The notes: generated from the sequence alone by a model not told the origin. 64,000 bases of DNA from an uncultured Pelagibacteraceae bacterium (GCA_902587155.1 CACIKE010000001.1:117760-181759), one strand, 5' to 3'; positions 48,011 to 58,071 are shown, counted from the stretch's first letter. Made by a program: numbers and translations.

Positions 48011-48469
48011 ATGAAAGTAATTTTATTAGAAAATCTAAAAAGAATAGGATCTATTGGTGAGGTAATAGATGTAAAAAGAGGTTATGCAAGAAATTTTTTA
48101 ATAGCAAATAAAAAAGCACTCTATGCTTCTAAAGAAAACATAAAACAAGTTGAAAAAATAAAACTAGATCTATCAAAAAAAGATAATGAAAGAAAACAAG
48201 AGGCTAAAAAAATTCAAGAAAAAGTGAATAATAAAGAATTTGAAATTAAAAAGTTAAACACTGAAAATAACGAATTGTATGGTTCTGTTAAACCAACAGA
48301 AATATCTAAGATTATACTTCAGGAAACTAAGCTTGAGATTAAACCGTCAATGATACAACCTATTAATGAAATAAAATCTTTGGGAAAGTTTAAAGTAAAA
48401 ATTTATTTACACTCAGAAGTTGATGCTGAGATATTAATAAATGTTAAATCTGCAGAAACTATCCAATAA
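48011..48469 (+). CDS. rplI: 50S ribosomal protein L9
   Basis: A 152-residue L9 with the conserved N-terminal lobe (V-I-L-L-E-N-L-K-R-I-G, R-G-Y-A-R-N-F-L-I), the long connecting helix and a diverged C-terminal lobe. It lies four bases after rpsR. Confidence 0.96.
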   Translation: MKVILLENLKRIGSIGEVIDVKRGYARNFLIANKKALYASKENIKQVEKIKLDLSKKDNERKQEAKKIQEKVNNKEFEIKKLNTENNELYGSVKPTEISKIILQETKLEIKPSMIQPINEIKSLGKFKVKIYLHSEVDAEILINVKSAETIQ

Positions 48470-48482
48470 TTATACAATTTCG

Positions 48483-48540
48483 TCCACAACTTTTTTTTTT
48501 ATTTATAAGCTTTATTTTTTTTTGTAATTTGAATTGTGGA
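48483..48540 (+). repeat. Inverted repeat around the dnaB start codon
   Basis: TCCACAA at 48483-48489 pairs exactly with TTGTGGA at 48534-48540, which contains the GTG start codon of dnaB. Two long T runs lie in the 44-base loop. Both arms also resemble DnaA boxes (TGTGGAAAA, 8 of 9; TCGTCCACA, 7 of 9). It might hide the start codon or bind DnaA; chance is also possible. Confidence 0.3.
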
Positions 48541-49954
48541 AAATAAATTAAGCATTGTTAATGAAGATTTTAGAGAATTACCAAATAATATTGAAGCAGA
48601 ACAGGCGGTAATTGGCTCAATTTTAGTAACTAATGAAATTTTCGATGAGATAAACACTATTATATCAAATGTTAATTTTTTTGATCCTATGCATCAAAAA
48701 ATTTTCAACGCCATTGAAAGTATGATTTTTAAAGGCATGCTTGCAAATCCAATCACTTTGAAAAATTATTTTGAAAATGAAAAAGATGATTTAGATATTC
48801 CTGAATATTTAGTAAAGATTACTAAATTTTCTACATCAGTTAGACAAGCAATTGAATATTCAAAAATAATTTATGATATGTTTGTGAGACGTGAACTTAT
48901 TAAAATCTCTGAACAAATGATTGATAATGCTAAAGAAAATAATTTGCAAACAAATGGTCAAAATATAATTGAAAACTCTGAAAGACTTCTCTACGACTTG
49001 GCTGAAAAAGGAACTTTTAATTCTTCATTAATTAAATTTGATGATGCAATGAAACAAACTATAGAAATGGCTTCTGCTGCGTATAAAAATGAAGGAGGTA
49101 TTGTTGGAGTTCCAACAGGCCTTAGGGATCTAGATAATAAATTAGGTGGCCTTCATCAATCTGATCTAATAATTATTGCTGGTAGACCATCAATGGGTAA
49201 AACTTCACTTGCTACAAATATTGCTTTCAACGCAGCAAAAAATATTCTAGACAATGGAACAAAGTCCTCAATAGCTTTCTTTTCTCTAGAAATGTCGTCA
49301 GAACAATTATCAACAAGAATTATTTCTGAACAAGCAAGAATTAGCTCAAGCGATATTAGAAGAGGTAGAATTTCTGATGAACAATTTGACAAATTTCTGG
49401 AGACGTCTAAAAATATTACAGAGCTTCCGCTATTTATTGATGAGACTCCTGCAATTAGTATTGCTTCTATGAGTAATAGAGCTCGAAGAATAAAAAGACT
49501 ACATGGATTAGATTTAATTGTAGTTGATTACATACAGTTAATGAAAGGTTCATTTAGCAATAAGGATGGTAGGGTTCAAGAGATATCTCAAATTACGCAA
49601 GGTCTTAAAGCTATTGCTAAAGAATTGGGCGTGCCTGTTCTTGCATTATCACAACTATCCCGACAGGTTGAGCAGAGAGATGATCATAAGCCACAATTGT
49701 CAGATTTAAGAGAATCCGGCTCAATTGAACAAGATGCAGATGTAGTCATGTTTGTATATAGAGAAGGTTATTATCTGCAAAGAAAAGAGCCAAGAGAAGC
49801 TACGGTAGAACACGCTGAGTGGCAGGCAAAGATGAATGAGGTTGCGCATTTGGCTGAAATTATCATTGGGAAACAACGACACGGTCCCATTGGTAAAGTA
49901 ACTCTTGAGTTTGAGGAAAGATTTACAAAATTTAAAGATACTCAAAATAATTAA
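48536..49954 (+). CDS. dnaB: Replicative DNA helicase DnaB
   Basis: A 472-residue hexameric helicase that opens DNA at the replication fork. An N-terminal helical domain (about 10-160) is followed by the RecA-like ATPase with Walker A G-R-P-S-M-G-K-T-S, I-V-V-D-Y-I-Q-L-M (Walker B) and the S-Q-L-S-R-Q-V-E loop. No intein is present. The start codon is GTG (GTG GAA AAT), 66 bases after rplI; no Shine-Dalgarno is seen. Confidence 0.96.
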   Translation: MENKLSIVNEDFRELPNNIEAEQAVIGSILVTNEIFDEINTIISNVNFFDPMHQKIFNAIESMIFKGMLANPITLKNYFENEKDDLDIPEYLVKITKFSTSVRQAIEYSKIIYDMFVRRELIKISEQMIDNAKENNLQTNGQNIIENSERLLYDLAEKGTFNSSLIKFDDAMKQTIEMASAAYKNEGGIVGVPTGLRDLDNKLGGLHQSDLIIIAGRPSMGKTSLATNIAFNAAKNILDNGTKSSIAFFSLEMSSEQLSTRIISEQARISSSDIRRGRISDEQFDKFLETSKNITELPLFIDETPAISIASMSNRARRIKRLHGLDLIVVDYIQLMKGSFSNKDGRVQEISQITQGLKAIAKELGVPVLALSQLSRQVEQRDDHKPQLSDLRESGSIEQDADVVMFVYREGYYLQRKEPREATVEHAEWQAKMNEVAHLAEIIIGKQRHGPIGKVTLEFEERFTKFKDTQNN

Positions 49955-49973
49955 TTTACAATATATTGTATAA

Positions 49974-52359
49974 ATGATTGATCATTTATACCAAAATACA
50001 ATCTTAAAAAATCCAAAATCTATTCTAATTATTTTATTAATTGCTTTAATAAGTTTTGGATATTACTCTAAAGATTTTAGACTTGATGCATCATCTGAAA
50101 CGCTGTTAATCGAAGGCGATCCTGATCTTAAATACTTAAAAGAAGTAACAAATAGATATGGTTCAAAGGAGTTTCTTGTTTTAACTCATACACCCAATGA
50201 TGGTATGGTAACCGACAGTGCAATTAATAATCTCCTTAGTTTAAAATATAAACTCCAAAGTTTAGATTGGGTGCATAGTGTAATTACTCTTTTAGATATA
50301 CCTTTATTGGATAATTCTGATGCACCTCTTCAAGAAAGACTTTTAAATTTTAAAACACTTAAAGATGAAGATGTTGATAAAGAAAGAGGCTTTAGAGAAA
50401 TTTTAGCAAGTCCAGTTTTTAGAAATTTTGTTATTAGTGAAGATGGTAAGACAAGTGGAATAATTGTAAATATTAAAGAGAATCAAAAATTAGAAGATAT
50501 TGAAAATAAATCAGATAAAGAAATACAAATATTTAAAGATCAAATAAAAAAAAAAAATCATGATAATATTTTAGAAATTAGAGAAGTGATCAAAAGTTAC
50601 GATGACATAGGAAAAATTTATTTAGGTGGTATACCGATGATTGCTGATGACATGATGACTTTCATTAAAAGTGATATAATTGTTTTTGGCTTGGGTGTGC
50701 TTGCATTTATTATTGCAACCTTATGGTTTGTTTTTAGAAATTTAATTTGGGTAGTGGTTCCAATAAGTAGTTGTTTCTTTTCAGTTATAATTATGATGGG
50801 TCTTTTAGGCCTAATTGGCTGGAAAGTCACTGTAATTTCGTCAAACTTTATTGCACTGATGTTAATTTTAACTATGGCGATGAATATTCATATGAGCACA
50901 AGATTTATACAATTAAGAAAGATTTATCCAAACAAAAATAATAATGAAATAATCTCTTTAACGACAAAAAAAATGTTCTGGCCAATCCTTTATACTGCTT
51001 TAACAACCATTATTGCTTTTTTATCTTTGATTTTTAGTGAAATCAAACCAGTTATAGATTTTGGTTTGATGATGACTTTTGGATTAATAACATCATTTAT
51101 TATTACTTTTACCCTGCTCCCAAGTTTATTAAGTTTTTTAAAAGATAATAAAACTCTTTTAAAAGAGGACGTTGACTCCAAAATAACTTCTTCTTTGGGA
51201 AAAATTTCTATAAACTTTAAAAATCAAGTTTTTTGTAATAACTGGGATAGTAATTATTTTAAGTATAACTGGAATAATCAAATTGGAAGTTGAGAATAGT
51301 TTTATCAATTATTTTAGTAAAAAGACAGAAATTTATAAAGGTATGAAATTAATTGATGAAAAACTAGGTGGAACAACGCCCCTAGAAGTAATTTTAAAGT
51401 TTCCAGAAAAAAAAGAAGATAAATTAGATGGGGATGACGAATTTGAGGATTGGGGCGATGAAGAAAAAAATGATGACAAGTATTGGTTTACAAAAGATAA
51501 AATAGAGACAATTTCTAACATACATAATTATCTTGATAGTCTTCCTGAGATAGGAAAAGTTTTATCCTTTTCATCAATAGTTGATGTTGCAACTAAGTTA
51601 AATAATAATAAACCTCTTGGGACTTTAGAGATGGGTGTTTTGTATACTAAAATTCCCGAAAATATTAAAACTGAGATAGTTGATCCTTATATTTCAATAA
51701 AAGATAATGAGGCTCGTATAAGTCTAAGAATAATCGACTCTCAAAAAGATCTTAAAAGAAATGAGCTAATCAAAAAAATAGATCATGACTTACAGAATGA
51801 ATTTGGATTAAACAAAGATCGATACAAATTAGCTGGGGTAATGATCTTGTTTAATAATTTATTACAGAGTTTGTTTAAATCTCAAATTCTTACTTTGGGA
51901 CTTGTCATGCTAGGTATTTTTGGAATGTTTGTAATTTTATTTAAGAACATCAAATTATCTTTGATTGGGGTTGTTCCAAACTTTATTGCAGCATTTTTTA
52001 TTTTAGGAATAATAGGTATGCTAGAGATACCTTTAGATATGATGACTATCACAATCGCTGCTATTACAATAGGTATAGCCGTTGATAACAGCATACACTA
52101 TATCTACAGATTCAAAGAGGAGTTCTACAAAATTAATGATTATAAAAAAACGTTAAAAACTTGTCATTCAACAGTTGGTGTTGCAATTCTAAATACTTCA
52201 ATAACAATAGTTTTTGGTTTTTCTATTTTAGTTTTATCTAAATTCATACCTACAATTTATTTTGGAATTTTTACAGGATTAGCAATGTTATTTGCGATGA
52301 TTTCCGTTTTAACTTTACTTCCATCTTTAATATTAGTCTTTAAGCCATTTGGAAAATAA
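49974..52359 (+). pseudogene. RND/MMPL-type exporter split by a one-base frameshift
   Basis: Two frames form one protein of the RND superfamily (COG1033 type, two MMPL domains). The first half has TM1, a periplasmic domain and TM2-6 (G-G-I-P-M-I-A-D-D-M-M, then membrane segments), ending wrongly in F-C-N-N-W-D-S. The second starts V-E-N-S-F-I-N-Y-F and has a second periplasmic domain and TM8-12, with the I-G-I-A-V-D-N-S-I-H-Y repeat motif. With one T less in the T6 run (51229-51234) a TM7 reading V-F-V-I-T-G-I-V-I-I-L appears and the protein has 794 residues. The substrate may be a lipid or hopanoid-like compound; unproved. Confidence 0.85.
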
Positions 52360-52365
52360 GAATGT

Positions 52366-52923
52366 ATGTTTGAAATCACTCTTGAATTTTTTGGAGAAAT
52401 TTTTAATTTAATTTCTGCGATTGATTTGATCTATATATTGATAACTATACTTTCACTTATAAAATGTTACAGCAAAGGTTTTGTCTTAAGTATACTTTCA
52501 ATGTCAAAGTGGTTATTAGCATATATTGCAACTTTGATACTTTTTCCAAGATTAAAACCATATGTCAAAAACATTATAGATAATGAATATGTGCTTGATG
52601 TAGGGCTTGGAATAACAATCTTTATAATAGTTATCTTTTTAATATTATTAATTAACAAAGGGATAAGTAGAGCGATCAAATATACTGGTATAGGAAGTTT
52701 AGACACTGTTTTTGGATTCTTTTTTGGTTTCATTCGAGCGTATATTATATCCATATGTATATTTTCAGGAGTACATATCGTGTATAATTATGACAAATGG
52801 CCAGTAAATTTAAACAAATCATACACCTTTCCATATCTTGAAAAAGGTAGTAATTACTTATTAAAAGTATTTCCAAATGAAAAAACATATCAAGACTCTA
52901 AAGAAAAAATTGAAGATTTATGA
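52366..52923 (+). CDS. cvpA: CvpA family membrane protein
   Basis: A 185-residue inner-membrane protein with four predicted membrane segments (about 20-40, 45-62, 79-101 and 117-140), like CvpA of E. coli, needed there for colicin V secretion and linked to purF. The conserved G-F-F-F-G-F-I-R-A-Y segment is near residues 120-129. Its role is not settled. It overlaps purF by 47 bases, so the pair is tightly coupled. Confidence 0.85.
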   Translation: MFEITLEFFGEIFNLISAIDLIYILITILSLIKCYSKGFVLSILSMSKWLLAYIATLILFPRLKPYVKNIIDNEYVLDVGLGITIFIIVIFLILLINKGISRAIKYTGIGSLDTVFGFFFGFIRAYIISICIFSGVHIVYNYDKWPVNLNKSYTFPYLEKGSNYLLKVFPNEKTYQDSKEKIEDL

Positions 52924-54358
52924 TCCAAAGTTGAATGAGGAATGCGGTGTATTTGGGATTGCCAATGTAAAAGATGCTTCGGCTTTAACCGCTCTTGGAT
53001 TACACTCTCTACAACATAGAGGACAAGAGGGCTGTGGAATAGTAACATTTGATGGAGAAAGATATTATTCGGAGAAAAGATTTGGGTTAGTTGGTGACAA
53101 CTTTAATAAAGAAAAAGTCCTAGATAATCTTAAGGGAAATTTTGCAATCGGTCATAATCGATATAGCACCACTGGAAATAATACCTTGAGAAACATTCAG
53201 CCTTTCTTTGCAGATACCAATGCTGGTGGGATTGGGGTTGCTCACAATGGAAACTTAACAAATTCAATTTACTTGAGAAATAAACTTGTTGGAGAGGGAG
53301 CAATTTTCTACACAACCTCAGACACTGAAACAATTGTTCAACTTATTGCAAAATCAAAAAGATTAAAAACTATTGATAAAATAATAGATGCGATATTTCA
53401 AATTCAAGGTGGATATGCATTAGTTATGTTGACGCAAAATTTACTAGTAGGTGTAAGAGATCCTTATGGAATAAGACCACTAGTCATAGGTAAATTAAAA
53501 AATAGTTATGTTCTTGCATCTGAAACCTGTGCTCTGGATATTATAGGTGCAAAATTTATACGTGAAGTTGATAACGGTGAAATTGTTTTAATTGAAAATG
53601 ATAAATTAAAAAGTATCAAACCGTTTCCTGAAAAAAAAATTAGACCTTGTGTTTTTGAATATATTTATTTTGCAAGACCAGATAGTATTTTGAGTAGAAA
53701 AACTGCATATGAGCATCGTAAAAATTTAGGAAAAGAATTAGCAAATGAAAATGATGTTGATGCTGACATTATTGTACCAGTTCCAGACTCAGGTAATGCT
53801 GCAGCTTTAGGTTTTGCCCAACATTTAGGTAAAAACTATGAACATGGTTTAATTAGAAATCACTATGTGGGAAGAACTTTTATAGAGCCAAGTCAAAAAA
53901 TAAGAAGCTTAGGAGTTAAGTTGAAACTTAATGCTAATCAAACAACTATAGAAAACAAAAAGATTATTCTTGTTGATGACTCTTTAGTTAGAGGAACCAC
54001 ATCTCATAAAATCGTAAAAATGCTTTATGATGCTGGTGCAAAAGAAGTTCATGTGAGAATTGCTTGTCCTGAGATTAGATACCCAGATTTCTATGGAGTT
54101 GATACGCCAACAAAAAAAGAATTGTTAGCTGCTAATAAAAATAATGATGAAATCTGTGAATACATTGGTGCTAAATCATTAAAATTTTTATCTATTGAAG
54201 GTATGTATAGAGCTATTGGATTTGATAAAAGAAATGAAAATTATCCACAGTTGACAGATCATTATTTTACTGGAGATTATCCTGTAAAACCTATTGATGA
54301 GTTAGGAGATAGTAAGATAACACAACTTTCTTTACTTAGCACTGCATCAAACAATTAA
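52877..54358 (+). CDS. purF: Amidophosphoribosyltransferase
   Basis: A 493-residue enzyme for the first step of purine synthesis (PRPP plus glutamine). The N-terminal nucleophile is C23 in N-E-E-C-G-V-F-G, so the first 22 residues would be removed as a propeptide. H-R-G-Q-E-G-C-G and Y-S-T-T-G-N are Ntn glutaminase motifs. The PRPP loop is I-L-V-D-D-S-L-V-R-G-T-T-S. The ATG lies 47 bases within cvpA; a TTG at 52931 would also be possible and would leave almost no propeptide. Confidence 0.95.
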   Translation: MKKHIKTLKKKLKIYDPKLNEECGVFGIANVKDASALTALGLHSLQHRGQEGCGIVTFDGERYYSEKRFGLVGDNFNKEKVLDNLKGNFAIGHNRYSTTGNNTLRNIQPFFADTNAGGIGVAHNGNLTNSIYLRNKLVGEGAIFYTTSDTETIVQLIAKSKRLKTIDKIIDAIFQIQGGYALVMLTQNLLVGVRDPYGIRPLVIGKLKNSYVLASETCALDIIGAKFIREVDNGEIVLIENDKLKSIKPFPEKKIRPCVFEYIYFARPDSILSRKTAYEHRKNLGKELANENDVDADIIVPVPDSGNAAALGFAQHLGKNYEHGLIRNHYVGRTFIEPSQKIRSLGVKLKLNANQTTIENKKIILVDDSLVRGTTSHKIVKMLYDAGAKEVHVRIACPEIRYPDFYGVDTPTKKELLAANKNNDEICEYIGAKSLKFLSIEGMYRAIGFDKRNENYPQLTDHYFTGDYPVKPIDELGDSKITQLSLLSTASNN

Positions 54359-54361
54359 TTT

Positions 54362-54919
54362 ATGAAAAAAGTAAGTTTCACAGAAATGAAAAATGGAACC
54401 AAGGAGGATTATCTTTTTCTTGATAAACATGAAAAAGATTATGCAAGTAAAACAGCAGATAGAATATTAAAATTTATGTCTGGACTTACTGAAACTTTAG
54501 AAGGATATCAAGTTTCAAGATTAGAACATTCACTTCAGAGTGCTACAAGAGCTTATAGAAATGGTGAAAGTGATGAAATGATTGTGGCTGCTCTATTACA
54601 CGATATTGGTGACGAACTAGCTCCAATGAATCATTCAGAATATGCTGCGGCAGTTTTAAAACCATATGTGTCAGAAAAAACTCATTGGATTATCGAAAAA
54701 CACGGCGAATTTCAGATGTATTATTACGCTCACCATTTAGGAGGGAATAAAAATAAAAGAGATGAGTATAAAAATCATAAATATTACAAAGATACTGTTA
54801 ATTTTTGTGAAAAATATGATCAAAACTCTTTTGATCCAAATTATGACTCTTTGCCGTTAGATTTCTTTAAACCCTTTGTCAAAAAAATTTTTTCAAGAAA
54901 ACCATATTCTTCACTATAA
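54362..54919 (+). CDS. HD-domain protein, PhnZ/phosphohydrolase-like
   Basis: A 185-residue soluble HD-fold metal enzyme. Candidate metal ligands are H56 (in R-L-E-H-S-L-Q), H80-D81 (L-L-H-D-I-G-D), H91 and H114. The E-H-S-L-Q-X-A-X-X-A segment and H-D-I-G spacing are like the diiron HD oxygenases PhnZ and TmpB, and unlike most nucleotide phosphohydrolases. The Glu that PhnZ has seven residues before the first His is Tyr49 here, so the reaction may differ. It follows purF by three bases. Confidence 0.78.
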   Translation: MKKVSFTEMKNGTKEDYLFLDKHEKDYASKTADRILKFMSGLTETLEGYQVSRLEHSLQSATRAYRNGESDEMIVAALLHDIGDELAPMNHSEYAAAVLKPYVSEKTHWIIEKHGEFQMYYYAHHLGGNKNKRDEYKNHKYYKDTVNFCEKYDQNSFDPNYDSLPLDFFKPFVKKIFSRKPYSSL

Positions 54920-54944
54920 AATTTTAAAAGCTATATTATTAAAT

Positions 54945-56240
54945 ATGATCATTTCTAAAGAAAAAATAATTGAATATTTTAAATCTGGAATAAAAGAAAA
55001 GGAAAATTTCAAGATTGGTATTGAACATGAGAAATTTTTATTTAATAGCAAAAACAATAAAAGAATTGATTACTCAAAAGTAAAGGAAATGTTTTCTGCT
55101 TTAAACGAATTCGGTTGGAGTTCAATAAAAGAAGGTGAAAATATTGTTGGTTTAAATAAAGGAGGTAAAAACATTACTCTTGAACCAGGAAACCAAATTG
55201 AATTATCTGGAGAGAAGCTTAATAATATTCATGAAGCATGCTCAGAATCTTATGATTATTTGTTTGAACTTAAACAAGTCACAAAAAAACTTAATATAAA
55301 TATTGTGAGCACTGGTTTTGATCCTATTTCAAAGCTTGATGAAATTCCTAATAATCCCAAACAAAGATATAAATTGATGACAAAAGATATGCCATTAGGA
55401 GGGGAATTAAGTCTAGATATGATGTACAGAACTTGTGGAACTCAATTAAATATTGATTACTCCTCAGAAGAAGACTTTTTCAAAAAATTTAAAGTAGTAA
55501 ATTCAATAGTTCCAATTTCTATAGCTTTATTTGCTAATTCATCAATAGTTGAAAAAAAAAATAGCAATTACTTATCTTATAGATCGAAAGTATGGCAAAA
55601 TACTTCTAGGGGAGGACTTCCAAAATTATTTTTTGAAAATTTAAATTTTGAAAAGTATACTGATTATATAATAAATTTTCCAATTTTATTTATTCAAGAC
55701 AAGCAAAACTATTTTTCTGGTAATAAATATACTTTTAAAGATTTTATGGACGGAAAGATAAATGAAATAAAAAATCGTCCTCCAACTGAAAATGATTTAT
55801 CATTACACTTAAGCACTATATTTACTGAAAATAGATTGAAAAAATATATTGAATTAAGATCTATGGATACTTGCGGCTGGGATTGTCTTTGTGCAGGACC
55901 TGCATTTTATATCGGAATGTTGTATGGTAATTTAGAAGAAGTTTTTAATTTAATCTCTTCATGGGACAAGGATAAAATAATTAATGCTTATCTCGATGCT
56001 CCTAAAAAAGGTTTTAATACTCAACTAATGGGTAAAGATCTTTTTTATTGGGCATCAACTTTATTAGAAATTTCGAAAAAAGGATTAAATAGTAGAGATA
56101 TATTAAATAAAAGTGGAAAAAATGAAAGCTTGTTTTTAAATCACTTGCAAAAAGTTATTGATAATAGAACAACAAATGCAGATCATATGATTAGTAAATT
56201 TTCTAAAAACGAAGATTTAAACGATTTATATGATAAATAA
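54945..56240 (+). CDS. gshA: Glutamate-cysteine ligase (alphaproteobacterial/plant type)
   Basis: The first enzyme of glutathione synthesis, 431 residues from the chosen start. The N-terminal I-G-I-E-H-E-K-F-L (ATP/metal-binding Glu) is typical of the type shared by alphaproteobacteria and plants. M-Y-R-T-C-G-T-Q-L-N and R-S-M-D-T-C-G follow. An upstream in-frame ATG (54876) would overlap the HD gene by 44 bases and add 23 unrelated residues; I start at MIISKEK. It overlaps gshB by eleven bases. Confidence 0.92.
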   Translation: MIISKEKIIEYFKSGIKEKENFKIGIEHEKFLFNSKNNKRIDYSKVKEMFSALNEFGWSSIKEGENIVGLNKGGKNITLEPGNQIELSGEKLNNIHEACSESYDYLFELKQVTKKLNINIVSTGFDPISKLDEIPNNPKQRYKLMTKDMPLGGELSLDMMYRTCGTQLNIDYSSEEDFFKKFKVVNSIVPISIALFANSSIVEKKNSNYLSYRSKVWQNTSRGGLPKLFFENLNFEKYTDYIINFPILFIQDKQNYFSGNKYTFKDFMDGKINEIKNRPPTENDLSLHLSTIFTENRLKKYIELRSMDTCGWDCLCAGPAFYIGMLYGNLEEVFNLISSWDKDKIINAYLDAPKKGFNTQLMGKDLFYWASTLLEISKKGLNSRDILNKSGKNESLFLNHLQKVIDNRTTNADHMISKFSKNEDLNDLYDK

Positions 56241-57156
56241 AATTGTTGCTATACAAGGAAACCACCCTTCTAAACTTAATCCAAAAACAGATACGAGTGT
56301 TTTTTTAGCTAATGAAATTCAAAAAAGAAATTATAGAATTTTTTATTATGATCCCAAAAATTTATCAATTATAAACTCAAAAGTTGTAGCTGAGGGTTTT
56401 TTTATAAAGTTTTATTATAATAATAAAAAATTTTACAAAATTTTAAAAAAACAAAAGTTAAATCTTATCAAATGTAAATACATATTAGTAAGACAAGATC
56501 CTCCTTTTAATCTAGAGTATATATCTTCAACTTTTATACTTGAAACAATTAAAGATAAAGTAAAAATAATTAACAATCCCACAGCAATTAGAAATATCTC
56601 TGAAAAACTTTATTCGGTAAAATATCAAAGGTTTATGCCAAATACAATTTTTACACAAAATATTCAGGAGATTAAAAATTTTTTTAAAAAGAATAAGCAT
56701 GTTATTTTAAAACCTATTCATAGTTTTAGTGGGAATGATATTTACTTGCTCAATAAATTTAAATTTAAATTTATTCAAAGATTAATAAAAAAACATAATT
56801 ATATAATGTGTCAAAAATATTTACCCAAAATAAGCAAAGGAGATAAAAGAGTATTTCTAATTAATGGAAAAATATGTGGTGCTATATCCAGAGTTCCTCA
56901 AAAAGGCTCATATCTAAGTAACATGAGTAAAGGTGCAACTGCAAAAAATACCCAATTAACAAAATTTGAAAAAAGTATTTCCAAATTAATCGCTAAAGAT
57001 TTGAAAAAAGATAAAATTTATTTTGCTGGGATTGACTTTATTGACCAAAAACTTAATGGAGATATAAATGTTACATCCCCTACCGGTTTAAAAACATTAT
57101 TTGATATTTCCAAAGTCAATCTTGCTAAAACTTTTTGGAAATATTTAAAAGCATGA
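56230..57156 (+). CDS. gshB: Glutathione synthase
   Basis: A 308-residue ATP-grasp enzyme that adds glycine to gamma-glutamylcysteine. V-R-Q-D-P-P-F-N-L-E-Y-I, N-N-P-T-A-I-R, L-K-P-I-H-S-F-S-G-N-D-I and the G-I-D-F-I region near the end are family marks. Its stop and the start of the next transporter form an ATGA overlap. Together with gshA it gives a full glutathione pathway. Confidence 0.93.
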   Translation: MINKIVAIQGNHPSKLNPKTDTSVFLANEIQKRNYRIFYYDPKNLSIINSKVVAEGFFIKFYYNNKKFYKILKKQKLNLIKCKYILVRQDPPFNLEYISSTFILETIKDKVKIINNPTAIRNISEKLYSVKYQRFMPNTIFTQNIQEIKNFFKKNKHVILKPIHSFSGNDIYLLNKFKFKFIQRLIKKHNYIMCQKYLPKISKGDKRVFLINGKICGAISRVPQKGSYLSNMSKGATAKNTQLTKFEKSISKLIAKDLKKDKIYFAGIDFIDQKLNGDINVTSPTGLKTLFDISKVNLAKTFWKYLKA

Positions 57157-58013
57157 AACACTTGACAGATCAACAAAAGGGATCGTTACTTGCATTTGTT
57201 GCTGTTATGTTTATAACGCCCGACTCTTTATTTATTAGACTTTCTAATATTGATACCTGGGGTCTAGTTTTTTATAGAGGAATAATTCCATTCTTAACTG
57301 TTTTTTTTGGGATGTTATTAATCTACAAACTAAATTTTTTTAAGATATTATTAAAAAGTGGTTACCACGGTTTTATCTATGTAGTTACCTTTAGTATTAC
57401 AAATATTACTTTTGTAGTTTCTATTCAAAACACTAATGTGGCAAACACACTAGTAATGATAGCAACTGCACCAATGCTATCAGCCATACTAGGATCAATT
57501 TTTTTAAAAGAACCTCCAGATAGAAAGACATGGGTTTCAATAATTATTACTTTTGCAGCAATTATTTACATTTTCTTTGACTCCCTAAAATTAGGTAACT
57601 TTTATGGAGATATTTTAGGATTTATTACTGCTATTGGTCTTGCTGTAGGTGCGGTTACTATCAGATCTGCAAAATCTAAAAATTTAGTTCCAGCTGCAGT
57701 CGTGGGTAAGTTATTTGTTGCTATTTTTGCTTTATTATTTATTGAGAGCTTTGCTCTTTTAGATAATGATCTTATCATAGTGCCTCTAATGTGTATTTTA
57801 TGTGTTGCCATACCATTTGTATTAGTAACTATTGCTCCAAGATTTATACCAGCTGCTGAGGTAAATCTTTTCTTCTTATTAGAGACAATAATTGGTCCAA
57901 TATGGGTTTGGTTGATCATAAAAGAACAGCCTAGTATTGAAACGCTTCAAGGAGGGGTGGTTATAATTGCAACGATCGCTATTCACTCATTTTTGAAATT
58001 AAAAAAATCTTAA
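57153..58013 (+). CDS. EamA/DMT family transporter
   Basis: A 286-residue inner-membrane protein with ten predicted segments in two EamA repeats; the first repeat ends near residue 140. The start is MKHLTDQQ in an ATGA overlap with gshB; the more upstream ATG adds only six residues inside gshB. Translational coupling to glutathione synthase hints at a thiol-related or amino acid substrate, but EamA substrates are hard to predict. I cannot name one. Confidence 0.88.
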   Translation: MKHLTDQQKGSLLAFVAVMFITPDSLFIRLSNIDTWGLVFYRGIIPFLTVFFGMLLIYKLNFFKILLKSGYHGFIYVVTFSITNITFVVSIQNTNVANTLVMIATAPMLSAILGSIFLKEPPDRKTWVSIIITFAAIIYIFFDSLKLGNFYGDILGFITAIGLAVGAVTIRSAKSKNLVPAAVVGKLFVAIFALLFIESFALLDNDLIIVPLMCILCVAIPFVLVTIAPRFIPAAEVNLFFLLETIIGPIWVWLIIKEQPSIETLQGGVVIIATIAIHSFLKLKKS

Positions 58014-58071
58014 TCTCCGTCACAATTAAGTCTTGATTTAATAATAGATGGCGGATAATTAGCGCGATCTT

